47,045 nt of DNA from positions 1 through 47,045 of the forward strand of contig JAUXWT010000012.1 in assembly GCA_030681475.1 (NCBI GenBank). The letters are read 5' to 3'. This DNA is from Bacteroidales bacterium (GTDB lineage: Bacteria; Bacteroidota; Bacteroidia; Bacteroidales; FEN-979). Below, piece after piece: positions 25,593 to 34,681 of the stretch. The notes under the pieces are model-generated. The model was not told where the DNA came from. It saw nothing but the letters and a program-made list of their open reading frames with translations, and made no database searches. Position numbers and translations under genes: made by a program. Position 1 is the stretch's first letter, and each line of letters starts with the position of its first letter.

Positions 25593-26036
25593 TTATGGTT
25601 TAGGTGTGTTACAGCCTGCATCCAGTACGTATTTCCAGGTTCCGTCAACCTGTTTTTTCCAGATCGAAATATAGTTGCCGTACATGGTTGTATCGGTAGC
25701 TTTCAGGCAAAGTTCCCAGTTTCCAAATGTTTATCCAAGGTCATTTGACAGACTGATTTCTGCTTTAACCGGATTCCATTTCAGAATCATGCCTGTATCA
25801 GGCCGGGCCATATAGATGCCGGACATTTCATCCTTACCTGTGATCGGAAACTTTCCTTCCCTCATTTTTATTACGCTGTCTGCGGCATAAAAGATAAAGG
25901 CGGCATTCAGTCCCTTTTCGACACTCATTTCACTGAATGATCTGTCGGTGGCGATAAGAATTGATGCATCATTTTGTGATTCGCGGCTGCATCCGATCAG
26001 GATCAGCATAGTGAACAAGATAAAAATTCTTTTCAT
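25593..26036 (-). pseudogene. NTF2/SnoaL-like lipoprotein with an internal TAA
   Basis: The first 101 codons encode a lipoprotein (MKRIFILFTMLILIGC, lipobox LIGC) with a DUF4440/SnoaL-like fold. A TAA at 25731-25733 follows SNDLG. Past it the same frame stays open and reads TFGNWELCLKATD, then YISIWKKQVDGTWKYVLDAG, to a natural stop at 25593-25595. That is the expected C-terminal half of the family, where DLGYTxG is common, so the TAA probably replaces a Tyr codon (TAT or TAC) by one base change. The full product would be 147 residues. It is the last gene after dcp and the DsrE-like gene. It may be a recent pseudogene, a sequencing error or a truncated but used product. Confidence 0.8.
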
Positions 26037-26087
26037 TGCGTCAAATTTGTCATGATCCGGCGGCTGAAATTTGAAACTAAGTCATAC

Positions 26088-26423
26088 CTAAAACGTAATC
26101 ACTTTGGCTTCGCTGTTAAGATATTCTGAAAATGATCCACCCATATACCGTACGGTTATTCCAAGATCGATGAGCTTTTCCGTAACACGATAGGCATCGG
26201 AGCAGGCCTGACAGGCTTCAACAGTGATTCCGCTGTCCATGATGTCTTGTAACTGGGAATGAATTTCCTGATCCCCCGCTGTCAGTCTTGCCGACGGCCC
26301 CCAAATGATCAGGTTGATCTCATCCCACCATCCATTGGCTTTTGAATTAATGAGGTACGGGAAAATGACTTTCATGGCGACCTCTTTTTCGCCCGTAGTC
26401 CATAGCAGATGCAATTTGCTCAT
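26088..26423 (-). CDS. DsrE-like small protein
   Basis: This 111-residue cytoplasmic protein has a DsrE/DsrF-like alpha/beta fold: an N-terminal beta strand (KLHLLWTTGEKEVA), the middle INLIIWGPSARLTA, and CQACSDAY with Cys71 and Cys74. A C-terminal strand reads GITVRYMG. The family handles sulfur or binds small ligands as oligomers. A cysteine at about this position is the usual persulfide carrier in the sulfurtransferase members, but a specific partner is not visible here. It lies 11 bases after dcp and 51 bases before the NTF2-like gene, so all three are likely one transcript. Confidence 0.8.
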   Translation of the reverse strand: MSKLHLLWTTGEKEVAMKVIFPYLINSKANGWWDEINLIIWGPSARLTAGDQEIHSQLQDIMDSGITVEACQACSDAYRVTEKLIDLGITVRYMGGSFSEYLNSEAKVITF

Positions 26424-26434
26424 CTCTATATTTT

Positions 26435-28543
26435 TTATTTCAACCCCCGGCGTTTCAGTAACGGTTCTATTGACGGATCCTGCCCCCTGAATTTCCGGTA
26501 CTGAACCATTCCTTCATCATCACCAGATTCTGCCAGGCAATATTTTCTGAATTTTGCAGCCAGATCTTTGTTATAAATATCCCCTGACGATTTAAAAGCA
26601 TCGAACGCATCTGTATCAAGAACGGCTGCCCAGATGTAAACGTAATAACCGGCAGCATAACCTCCGCCAAAAATATGTGCAAAATAGGTCGTCCGGTAGC
26701 GGGGAATGATCTCAGAGATCAGGCCGATTTTATTCATGGCATCACTTTCGAACTTCAACAAATCAATATCTCCGGGCTCGGTTATCTTGTGGTAATCCAT
26801 GTCAAGGATTGAAGCTGCCAGGTACTCGACCGTTTCAAATCCCTGATTGAACAAAGCGCTGTTCTCGATTTTGGCGATAAGGTTATCAGGTATGGCCTCC
26901 CCTGTCTTATAATGCTTTGCGTATGATTTCAGAACCACAGGCTCTCCTGCCCAGTTTTCGTTGATCTGCGAGGGCATCTCAACATAATCACGTGGTACAT
27001 TACCTGCTGTCCGGGTATATTTTCCTTCCGTAAATAACCCATGTAAAGCGTGTCCAAACTCATGAAAAAGCGTGGTGGTCTCATCCCAGCTCAACAATGA
27101 AGGGGTATCGGAGGTTGGTTTTGTAAAATTACAGGTGATGGAGACGACAGGATCCACTTTTTTGCCATTCTCCCACCCTGCCGACTGAAAATCGGTACAC
27201 CATGCTCCACCCCGTTTTCCATCACGGGGATAATAATCCAGGTATAACACCCCGAGATGAGTTCCATCTGCTTCAATAACTTCATATGTTTCCACATCTT
27301 TCTGAAAAACAGGTAGATCGGTACGCTGGGTAAATGTGATTCCATATAATTTATTCGCGACCAAAAACATTCCGTCCCTTACATTGGAAAGGCTGAAATA
27401 TGGTTTCAATTCATTCTCATCAAGATCGTACTTCTCTTTCCGGATAATCTCAGCATAGTACCACCAATCCCATGGTTGTAATTTAAACTTCCCGCCTTCG
27501 CGGTCAATGATTTTTTGCATTTCAACGACCTCTTTATTTGCAACCGGTAGTGCTGCCGTCCAGAGCTTCGCAAGAAAGTTATTAACATTGGCGGGGGTTT
27601 TGGCCATATTTTCATCAACCACATAAGCGGCATAGTTTTCAAATCCAAGTAACTTTGCCTTCTCCACCCTAAGTTGTACAATTTTCGCAATGGTTTCCTT
27701 GTTGTCATTCTTGTTCCCATTATTTCCCCGCATAAAATAAGCACGATAGATCTGTTCACGCAGATCACGGTTCTTTGCGTATTGAATGAACGGGATTAAA
27801 CTCGGCTTTGACAAAGTGAATACCCATTTGCCCTCCATCTCCTTTTCTTTCGCAGTTTCGGCAGCGCCGTCAATCACTCCTTGCGGTAAACCTTCCAGAT
27901 CCTTTTTATCGGAAATAACCAGGGTGTAATTTTCGTTGGTCTCGGCCAAAAGGTTTTCTCCGAAGGTGAGTGAAAGCATGGACAACTCTTCATTCAATTT
28001 TCGTAATTGGTCCTTTTTCTCAGGAGTCAGGGTAGCCCCCTGACGTTCAAAATCTCGAAAATATTTTTCAACAACCCTCACTTGTTGGCTATCCAGACCT
28101 GATTCGTGGCGTTTTTCGTATACTGTCCTGATCTTTGCAAATAATTTTTCATTCAATGCGATATCATCGCTGTGTTTTGACATGATCGGGCTCAGCTTTC
28201 GCGCAATTGCCTGCATCTCATCGTTTGTTTCCGCTTCATTCAGGTTATAAAATACCTTGCTTACCCGGGTGAGTAAGTTACCTGATTTGTCAAAAGCAAG
28301 AATGGTATTTTCAAAATCGGGGGATGCCGTATTGTCAATAATGGCATTAATCTCAAGGTCATGCTGTTTTATCCCTTCCAAAAAGGCAGGCATGTAATCA
28401 GTTGTATCAATTTTATCGAAAGGCGGTACCTGAAAAGGCGTCTGAAATTCAGTTAAAAACGGGTTATCCCTCGTTTTTTCGGAGTTACATCCGGTGAAAA
28501 GCAACATGGCCATAGCAAACAGCGTTATTGAAAAGATTTTCAT
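26435..28543 (-). CDS. dcp: Peptidyl-dipeptidase / M3 oligopeptidase, lipoprotein
   Basis: This 702-residue M3-family zinc metallopeptidase carries HEFGHALHG (HExxH, near residue 495) and a downstream Glu-containing helix (PSQINENWAGEP). It removes C-terminal dipeptides or cleaves short peptides. The N-terminus MKIFSITLFAMAMLLFTGC is a lipoprotein signal with lipobox LFTGC, so it is probably anchored in the periplasm or outer membrane, as in many Bacteroidota homologues. I chose the ATG at 28543; the frame opens 10 codons earlier with a TTG that would bury the signal. The full family length is present. It is the first gene of a likely operon with the DsrE-like gene. A TAACTTTG box at 28571-28578 (minus) could be its -7 element. 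Confidence 0.93.
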   Translation of the reverse strand: MKIFSITLFAMAMLLFTGCNSEKTRDNPFLTEFQTPFQVPPFDKIDTTDYMPAFLEGIKQHDLEINAIIDNTASPDFENTILAFDKSGNLLTRVSKVFYNLNEAETNDEMQAIARKLSPIMSKHSDDIALNEKLFAKIRTVYEKRHESGLDSQQVRVVEKYFRDFERQGATLTPEKKDQLRKLNEELSMLSLTFGENLLAETNENYTLVISDKKDLEGLPQGVIDGAAETAKEKEMEGKWVFTLSKPSLIPFIQYAKNRDLREQIYRAYFMRGNNGNKNDNKETIAKIVQLRVEKAKLLGFENYAAYVVDENMAKTPANVNNFLAKLWTAALPVANKEVVEMQKIIDREGGKFKLQPWDWWYYAEIIRKEKYDLDENELKPYFSLSNVRDGMFLVANKLYGITFTQRTDLPVFQKDVETYEVIEADGTHLGVLYLDYYPRDGKRGGAWCTDFQSAGWENGKKVDPVVSITCNFTKPTSDTPSLLSWDETTTLFHEFGHALHGLFTEGKYTRTAGNVPRDYVEMPSQINENWAGEPVVLKSYAKHYKTGEAIPDNLIAKIENSALFNQGFETVEYLAASILDMDYHKITEPGDIDLLKFESDAMNKIGLISEIIPRYRTTYFAHIFGGGYAAGYYVYIWAAVLDTDAFDAFKSSGDIYNKDLAAKFRKYCLAESGDDEGMVQYRKFRGQDPSIEPLLKRRGLK

Positions 28544-28748
28544 AAAAAAAGATTTAATGATATTTTTCTGCAAAGTTACCGGAAAGATTTAAAAATCATT
28601 GAAAATCCTGTAACCTTTTAAACATTTTTGCATCTATAGAACATGATATCCGGAAAATTGACCGGTTGACCGGATGGAGCGTAAATGATAACGATTTTAT
28701 TTTATTGCGCCCGGATTTATACCCAACTTTGATAAGAAGACTACCCTG

Positions 28749-29423
28749 ATGATAAAGATCAACCAGATTCATAAATCTTATATAACCGGCCAGAACAGTT
28801 TACATGTGTTAAAGGGCATTGATCTTGAAATTGAGGCAGGAGAGATGATCTCGATCATGGGCGCATCGGGATCAGGAAAATCAACCCTGTTGAATATCCT
28901 TGGGATCCTGGATAGTTATGACTCCGGGGAATACTCTCTGGACGGGCTAAAAATCAACAGGTTAAGCGAACGAAAAGCAGCTCGTTTGAGAAATAAAATG
29001 CTCGGGTTCGTCTTTCAGTCATTCAATCTGGTCTCGTTTAAAAACGCCATGGAAAATGTGGCCTTACCACTATATTACCAGGATGTACCAAGAAAGAAGC
29101 GTAATTTGATCGCTATGGAGTATCTCGAACGAATGGGATTAACTGAGTGGGCACATCATCTCCCCAACGAATTATCGGGGGGTCAGAAGCAACGTGTAGC
29201 CATTGCCAGGGCGCTCATCGGGAAACCAAAGGTAATCCTTGCCGATGAACCAACCGGCGCCCTGGATTCGGTAACATCAAGTGAGGTCATGGACATTCTG
29301 CAGGAGGTAAACGCCACCGGCATCACCGTGATTATTGTAACCCATGAACATGATATCGCCATGCGCACCAGAAAGACGATCAGGATAACGGATGGGAATA
29401 TTACGGAGATCATAATAAATTAA
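28749..29423 (+). CDS. ABC transporter ATPase, MacB/LolD type
   Basis: This 224-residue nucleotide-binding protein has Walker A GASGSGKST (38-46), signature LSGGQKQR (near 143), Walker B VILADEPTGALD (near 162) and the switch His in VTHEHD. The size and the stretch ILGILDSYDSGEY place it with the MacB/LolD/FtsE group. It powers the two FtsX-fold permeases encoded next, probably for efflux or mechanotransmission across the periplasm with the adaptor at 32206. An octamer microsatellite separates it from the first permease. The drug or lipid substrate is unknown. Confidence 0.93.
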   Translation: MIKINQIHKSYITGQNSLHVLKGIDLEIEAGEMISIMGASGSGKSTLLNILGILDSYDSGEYSLDGLKINRLSERKAARLRNKMLGFVFQSFNLVSFKNAMENVALPLYYQDVPRKKRNLIAMEYLERMGLTEWAHHLPNELSGGQKQRVAIARALIGKPKVILADEPTGALDSVTSSEVMDILQEVNATGITVIIVTHEHDIAMRTRKTIRITDGNITEIIIN

Positions 29424-29460
29424 AAAGCGAAATAGCGAAATAGCGAAATTGCGAAATAGT
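29424..29460. repeat. Octamer microsatellite (AGCGAAAT)
   Basis: Four units of AGCGAAAT, the last slightly changed, start right after the ATPase stop codon and end 6 bases before the permease ATG at 29466. The unit is very close to the tail of the block at 12866-12914. Confidence 0.85.
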
Positions 29461-29465
29461 GGAAG

Positions 29466-30704
29466 ATGTTTGAAATAGATAAGTGGCAGGAGATTTACAG
29501 TACGGTCCGGAAAAACAAATTGCGGACGTTCCTGACGGGATTTAGCGTTGCCTGGGGAATTTTTATGCTGATTCTGCTTCTCGGTTCCGGTTCAGGGCTT
29601 GAAAATGGCGTAAAAGAACAATTCAAAGGGGGCGCAACCAATGGTGTTTGGATCAGCAGCGGCCAGACAAGCCTCAAATTCAAAGGATTAAAGACCGGCA
29701 GGCAGATCAAATTTACCAATGAAGATTATAAATCCATCAAAACGACTGTTGAAGGATATGATCACATCTCGGCCAGATTATTTCTTGGAAACAAACTCAT
29801 CTCTTATAAAAACGAGTATGGTTCTTTCTTTTTATCTCCATGTCACCCGGATTATGGATTTATCAAGGAGGTGGATATGATCCAAGGCAGGTTTCTTAAC
29901 ACCATGGATATCAATGAATTCAGAAAGGTGGCCATCATCGGCGAGAAAGTGAAAGCAACGTTGTTTAAAGGAGTTGACACCATCGCGATGGGCAACTATA
30001 TCAAGATCAACGGGGTGCTGTTTCAGGTTGTTGGGGTTTTCAGGGATTACAGCAGAAATGATGATGAACAAAAGCGAGTTTACATTCCGATTTCAACTGC
30101 TCAACGTGTATTTCAGGGAGAGAATGTTATTAACCAGATATCCTATACCACTGGAAATGCTACAGAACAGGAAGCTGATCTTATGATAAAAAAATCAAAG
30201 GCAATCCTGGCAAAAATGCACACTTTTGATGTCGAGGATAACCGGGCCATTAACGTCTGGAATAAAAATGAAGAGGTTCGCAAATTCAAGGCGTTGTTTG
30301 CTGGGATCAGGCTTTTTATCTGGATCATCGGGATAGGAACCATCATCGCAGGCATTGTCGGGGTCAGCAACATCATGATGATCGTGGTGAAGGAACGCAC
30401 CAAGGAGATCGGCATCCGTAAATCACTGGGGGCCACTCCCTGGTCGATCGTGGCGCTGATCATGCAGGAGGCGATCGTTATCACGGCTTTTGCCGGCTAT
30501 ATTGGCTTGGTGCTTGGAGTGGGTCTTCTTGAAATTGTCTCAAAGAATATGCCACCATCAGATTTTTTCCTGAATCCATCGGCCGATTTTTCTGTCGCAG
30601 TCAGTGCGACAATACTGTTGATCATTGCCGGAGCCATTGCCGGCTTTTTCCCGGCCATGAAAGCGGCCAGGGTTAATCCGGTGGAAGCGCTACGAGACGA
30701 ATGA
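29466..30704 (+). CDS. MacB-type ABC permease 1
   Basis: This 412-residue inner-membrane protein has the MacB/FtsX plan: an amphipathic start (MFEIDKWQEIYSTVRKNKLRTFLTGF), TM1 (about 22-42), a large periplasmic MacB_PCD-like domain (about 45-275) and three TM helices at the end, around the conserved VSNIMMIVVKERTKEIGIRK. It lacks an ATPase domain, which is supplied by the preceding gene. It closely resembles the next gene, so the pair likely forms a heterodimer. Both ends of the family are present. Confidence 0.92.
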   Translation: MFEIDKWQEIYSTVRKNKLRTFLTGFSVAWGIFMLILLLGSGSGLENGVKEQFKGGATNGVWISSGQTSLKFKGLKTGRQIKFTNEDYKSIKTTVEGYDHISARLFLGNKLISYKNEYGSFFLSPCHPDYGFIKEVDMIQGRFLNTMDINEFRKVAIIGEKVKATLFKGVDTIAMGNYIKINGVLFQVVGVFRDYSRNDDEQKRVYIPISTAQRVFQGENVINQISYTTGNATEQEADLMIKKSKAILAKMHTFDVEDNRAINVWNKNEEVRKFKALFAGIRLFIWIIGIGTIIAGIVGVSNIMMIVVKERTKEIGIRKSLGATPWSIVALIMQEAIVITAFAGYIGLVLGVGLLEIVSKNMPPSDFFLNPSADFSVAVSATILLIIAGAIAGFFPAMKAARVNPVEALRDE

Positions 30705-30739
30705 TCAATACGAAGTATGTAGTACGAAGGACTTAAAAT

Positions 30740-30770
30740 GAAGATACTTAATACTTAAAACTTAATCCTA
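30740..30770. repeat. Octamer microsatellite (ACTTAATA/ACTTAAAA)
   Basis: Diverged units (ATACTTAATACTTAAAACTT at 30751-30770, with earlier ACTTAAAATGAAG) lie between the two permease genes and end just before the ATG at 30778. Confidence 0.6.
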
Positions 30771-30777
30771 AGTTTAA

Positions 30778-32040
30778 ATGTTTGACCTTGATCGCTGGCA
30801 GGAAATTTATCATGTTCTGAAAAAGAATAAACTCAGGACGTTTTTAACGGCCTTTGGTGTGTTCTGGGGGATATTCATGCTGGTCATTATGCTTGGATCA
30901 GGCAATGGCCTTCAACGGGGTGTAACCCAGAATTTTGGGGACATGGCCACCAACAGTGTTTTTATCTGGACCCAGCAAACCACGATCCCGTTTAAAGGGT
31001 TTCCGAGGGGAAGAAGGTATAATTTTGACAATGATGATGTTACAGCCATCAGTCACGCGATCCCGGAAATCAAATATCTTGCTCTGCGACTTCAGGCCGG
31101 GGGATACCGGCAAACCAACAGTGTGATCAGGGGGCTAAAATCAGGGATATTTAACATCATGGGTGATTACCCTGCCTACAACAACATAGATCCTCTGAAT
31201 TTTATCAATGGCAGGTTTATCAATGATCTGGATATCAAAAACAAACGCAAGGTTGCTGTGGTCGGAACCCGCGTTGTTGATATCCTGTTTACGAAAGATG
31301 AAAATCCTATCTCACAATACATTCAGATCCAGGGAGTTTATTTTCAAGTCGTCGGAATTTTCTCTTCCAAAAGAACCGGTGAACAGGCTGACCAGGAAAA
31401 CCAGAATATCTATATCCCGTTTACAACCTTGCAACAGACATTCAATTACGGGAATGCGGTTGGTTTCTTCTCCATAACTTCTCAGGATGATATCCCTGTC
31501 TCTGTGGTCGAGGAAAAAGCAATCAGGCTGTTGAAGAAACGGCATTCGGTGGCCCCAGAGGATGATGCTGCTGTCGGGCATTTTAACCTGAAAAAGGAAT
31601 TTGACAAAATGCAGGGACTGTTTTTCGGCATCCGCCTGTTGGTGTGGATTGTTGGAACCGGCACTTTGCTGGCCGGTGTGATCGGTGTAAGCAACATCAT
31701 GCTGGTGGTGGTGAGGGAAAGGACAAAGGAGATCGGAATCCAGCGAGCCCTGGGCGCCACGCCATGGAAGGTGATCAGCCAGATTATCATGGAATCGGTG
31801 GTGCTGACAACCTTTGCCGGATATTTCGGGCTTGTGGCCGGAGTGGCCTTGCTTGAGTTAATCAATCTCCTGCTTGGATCTTCGGGGGCCAACACTGAAA
31901 TGTTTGTCAATCCGGGCATCGATTTTTCGGTAGCCGTCACGGCGCTGGCAATCCTTGTGTTCAGCGGGGTTCTGGCTGGAATGATCCCGGCGCGGCGGGC
32001 AGTGTCGGTAAAACCCATTGATGCGCTCAGATTTGAATAA
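30778..32040 (+). CDS. MacB-type ABC permease 2
   Basis: This 420-residue paralogue of the preceding gene starts almost identically (MFDLDRWQEIYHVLKKNKLRTFLTAF against MFEIDKWQEIYSTVRKNKLRTFLTGF) and has the same four-TM MacB plan. The C-terminal block VSNIMLVVVRERTKEIGIQRALGATPW is highly conserved. The periplasmic domains have diverged more than the membrane parts, consistent with an old tandem duplication followed by specialisation as two different subunits. Expected to work with the ATPase at 28749 and the adaptor at 32206. Confidence 0.92.
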   Translation: MFDLDRWQEIYHVLKKNKLRTFLTAFGVFWGIFMLVIMLGSGNGLQRGVTQNFGDMATNSVFIWTQQTTIPFKGFPRGRRYNFDNDDVTAISHAIPEIKYLALRLQAGGYRQTNSVIRGLKSGIFNIMGDYPAYNNIDPLNFINGRFINDLDIKNKRKVAVVGTRVVDILFTKDENPISQYIQIQGVYFQVVGIFSSKRTGEQADQENQNIYIPFTTLQQTFNYGNAVGFFSITSQDDIPVSVVEEKAIRLLKKRHSVAPEDDAAVGHFNLKKEFDKMQGLFFGIRLLVWIVGTGTLLAGVIGVSNIMLVVVRERTKEIGIQRALGATPWKVISQIIMESVVLTTFAGYFGLVAGVALLELINLLLGSSGANTEMFVNPGIDFSVAVTALAILVFSGVLAGMIPARRAVSVKPIDALRFE

Positions 32041-32086
32041 ATTGTACCATACTTACCTGAAGGATACCAGTAAAAATAAAACTAAA

Positions 32087-32113
32087 CACAATAGACACAA
32101 TAGACAACATTAG
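32087..32113. repeat. 9-bp tandem repeat (ACACAATAG)
   Basis: Two and a half units of ACACAATAG lie in the gap between permease 2 and the adaptor gene, starting about 45 bases after the stop codon. The gap (32041-32205) otherwise shows nothing clear. Confidence 0.55.
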
Positions 32114-32205
32114 AAATGAACAGATGATACCTCACTACGGTGAACTATTGTGCCTGTTGTGGTGGAAAATCTATAAATATCCCAGTACTTAAAGCAGTTT
32201 AATCC

Positions 32206-33309
32206 ATGAAAAAAATCCTCAAAATATCAGTTCTGGTCATCGTTCTTGCGATTTTTGCGATCACTATCGTATATCTCTACCGTAAATCTCAGGAGAAACC
32301 TGTCGTTTATAAAACTGAAAAACCATTCGTTACGAATATAATCAAGAAAACAGTTGCCACCGGATCGGTAATCCCCCGGAAGGAAATTGAGATTAAGCCG
32401 CAGGTTTCAGGTATTGTCGAGGAGATATTCGTTGAAGCGGGCAACCAGGTGAGGCAGGGTGATGTGATTGCGCGGATCCGCATCATACCCGACCTGATCA
32501 ACCTGAATAACGCTGAGGCCCGCCTGGAAAGGGCAAAGATCGCCTTTGACGATGCCAGGTTACATAGTGAAAGGCAGGGAAAACTATATAGTCAGGGTGT
32601 CATTTCTGCAGTTGAAAATCAGCAGGCCCAGGTCACCTTCAAAAATGCCCGTCAGGAGGTAGATGCCGCCGAGACCAACCTTGAACTGATCCGCGAAGGG
32701 GTAAATAAAAAATCGGGTAAAACAACCAACACCCTCATCCGTTCAACCATTGCCGGAATGTTGCTCGATGTTCCCATAAAAGTCGGAAACAGCGTGATTG
32801 AAACCAATAATTTCAATGCGGGAACCACCATTGCTACAGTCGCCGATGTCACCGACATGATCTTCCAGGGCAAGGTTGATGAAACAGAAGTTGGCAAGAT
32901 CAGCCCCGGGATGAACCTGTTGCTGGTGATCGGGGCGATAGAGAACGACACTTTTCAGGCCACCCTGCAATATATTTCCCCCAAGGGAGTCCTGGAAAAC
33001 GGAGCCGTTCAATTTGATATAAAAGCCGATGTAAAATTGAAGGATGATCAGTTTATCCGTGCCGGCTACAGTGCAAACGCCGACATCGTTCTTGACCGCA
33101 AAAATAACGTTCTTGCGTTAAAAGAGGCTGCCCTTCTTTTTGAAGGAGATTCAACCTATGTTGAGGTGGAGACAACTCCGCAGAATTTTGAAAAAAGATT
33201 CATTAAAACAGGACTTTCCGACGGCATCAACATTCAAATCTTGTCGGGTTTGACCAAGGATGACAAGATCAAGGTTCAACAACTCACCGGCAGTGCAACT
33301 CCGAAATAA
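32206..33309 (+). CDS. HlyD/RND-type periplasmic adaptor subunit
   Basis: This 367-residue membrane-fusion protein has an N-terminal anchor (about 5-25). A first lipoyl half-motif (KPQVSGIVEEIFVEAGNQVRQGDVIARI) is near 65-92, and an alpha-hairpin follows (about 100-165, with ENQQAQVTFKNARQEVDAAE). The second lipoyl half (STIAGMLLDVPIKVGNSV) and a beta-barrel region follow. It would link the MacB-like pump to an outer-membrane channel. No TolC-like gene is within the window, so the channel must be supplied from elsewhere. Confidence 0.92.
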   Translation: MKKILKISVLVIVLAIFAITIVYLYRKSQEKPVVYKTEKPFVTNIIKKTVATGSVIPRKEIEIKPQVSGIVEEIFVEAGNQVRQGDVIARIRIIPDLINLNNAEARLERAKIAFDDARLHSERQGKLYSQGVISAVENQQAQVTFKNARQEVDAAETNLELIREGVNKKSGKTTNTLIRSTIAGMLLDVPIKVGNSVIETNNFNAGTTIATVADVTDMIFQGKVDETEVGKISPGMNLLLVIGAIENDTFQATLQYISPKGVLENGAVQFDIKADVKLKDDQFIRAGYSANADIVLDRKNNVLALKEAALLFEGDSTYVEVETTPQNFEKRFIKTGLSDGINIQILSGLTKDDKIKVQQLTGSATPK

Positions 33310-33334
33310 CCTCGCTGAATTGAACGGATAACTA

Positions 33335-33976
33335 TCACGGCGCCAATCTTTCCACTATCCATGTTTTTCCAGTTAACCTGTACCGGAGCCGGTCATGCAG
33401 GCGATGTGCCCTCCCCTGCCAAAATTCGATCATGGTTGGCTTTAAAAGATACCCACCCCAGTTGTCGGGACATCGCGGGGGCTGCCCCTCTAAATCAAGC
33501 ATGAGCCCGTCGCGCATCGATTCAAGGAAAAACCGGTCAGGGATCACACAACTTTGCGGCGAAACACAAGCGCTCACCCGGCTGTCGGGCGGGCGGGTTT
33601 CAAAATATGCTTTTGATTCCTTCCGGGGTATTTTGACTACTTTGCCTTCTACCCGGATCTGCCGTTCAAGCGGTGACCAGAAAAATGTCAATGCCGCTTT
33701 TGGGTTTGACAAAAGCTGTAGGCCTTTGCTGCTGTCATAATTAGTAAAAAAAATAAAACCATTTTTCTCGATCCCTTTCAGTAATACCACACGGGCCGAA
33801 ACATTCCCGTGGATATCGGAAGTTGAAAGAACCATCGCGTTCGTTTCGCCGATACCGGCTCGATTTGCTTCTTCAAACCAATTGGAAAATTGCTTTAAGG
33901 GATCAGCATTCACCGTTGTTTCATTAAAAGAAGAAAGGATATATTCTTTTCTACCGCCATGTAAAGTTTTTGTCAT
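33335..33976 (-). CDS. pdxH: Pyridoxamine 5'-phosphate oxidase
   Basis: This 213-residue FMN enzyme oxidises pyridoxine or pyridoxamine 5'-phosphate to pyridoxal 5'-phosphate. Family landmarks are RVVLLKGIEKNGFIFFTNYDS (about 61-81), the FMN/PLP-contact segment SPLERQIRVEGKV, FWQGRAHRLHDR near the end and the terminal WIVERLAP. I chose the ATG at 33976; a GTG three codons earlier is in frame. It is convergent with the adaptor gene (25 bases apart) and divergent from the iron-sulfur gene at 34057. Confidence 0.94.
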   Translation of the reverse strand: MTKTLHGGRKEYILSSFNETTVNADPLKQFSNWFEEANRAGIGETNAMVLSTSDIHGNVSARVVLLKGIEKNGFIFFTNYDSSKGLQLLSNPKAALTFFWSPLERQIRVEGKVVKIPRKESKAYFETRPPDSRVSACVSPQSCVIPDRFFLESMRDGLMLDLEGQPPRCPDNWGGYLLKPTMIEFWQGRAHRLHDRLRYRLTGKTWIVERLAP

Positions 33977-34056
33977 TTTCAACACCGTTTTTTAATTAAA
34001 ACATCAAATAAAAGCAATTAATATTTATCTTTACGAAAATTTTAATACCGATTATT

Positions 34057-34548
34057 ATGGCAAACAAAGTTACAAAAGCCGAACTTTCGGAGTTCAAAAA
34101 AAATAAGGATACTGTCAGGTCATTCTCAAATGGTGAGGTTACGGTCTACTGGAAATCAGAATTGTGCATTCATTCTGCCAACTGTCTGATCGGTCTGCCA
34201 GGCGTTTTCAATTCGAAGAAAAAACCATGGATCAACGTGCATGCTGCCAGTAGCAAGGAGATCATGAAAGTTGTTGATACATGTCCTTCGCGGGCGCTAA
34301 CATACCTGAAGAGCACTAAATTCGTTACTTCCAAACCAAGGGCGACGGTAAAAATGAAGTCAAAATTCGCCAGGGTACATATTCTTAAAAACGGTCCGGT
34401 TTTGATCACAGGGAATTTTATTGTCCGTGATGCCCAGAAAAAGAAGATACAGATCGACAACGAGGTTGTTGCCCTTTGTCGTTGTGGCGGTAGTAAGAAA
34501 AAACCATTCTGCGACGGCAGTCATCAGACAATCGGATTTACCGATTAA
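34057..34548 (+). CDS. Fer4_19 - CDGSH iron-sulfur fusion protein
   Basis: This 163-residue soluble protein joins two small iron-sulfur modules. Residues about 20-85 resemble the divergent mono-cluster ferredoxin Fer4_19 (YjdI) type, with Cys37, Cys43 and Cys76 (LCIHSANC and DTCPSRAL). Residues 108-163 form a CDGSH domain, with Cys141, Cys143, Cys152 and His156 (CRCGGS..KPFCDGSH) expected to bind a 2Fe-2S cluster by 3 Cys and 1 His. The role is likely electron transfer or redox/iron sensing. It is divergent from pdxH and 133 bases before the transhydrogenase operon. That order fits a redox theme, but a functional tie is only inference. Confidence 0.9.
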   Translation: MANKVTKAELSEFKKNKDTVRSFSNGEVTVYWKSELCIHSANCLIGLPGVFNSKKKPWINVHAASSKEIMKVVDTCPSRALTYLKSTKFVTSKPRATVKMKSKFARVHILKNGPVLITGNFIVRDAQKKKIQIDNEVVALCRCGGSKKKPFCDGSHQTIGFTD

Positions 34549-34681
34549 AAGACCATTATCTGTTTTATTAACAATTACTGCTGATTGAAAATATATTTCT
34601 ATTTCTTCGATTTATTCGCAAGTTGATAATCGCAGATCTGAATTAAACTTTTCCATGTAGTTTACTTAAACATATACATAT

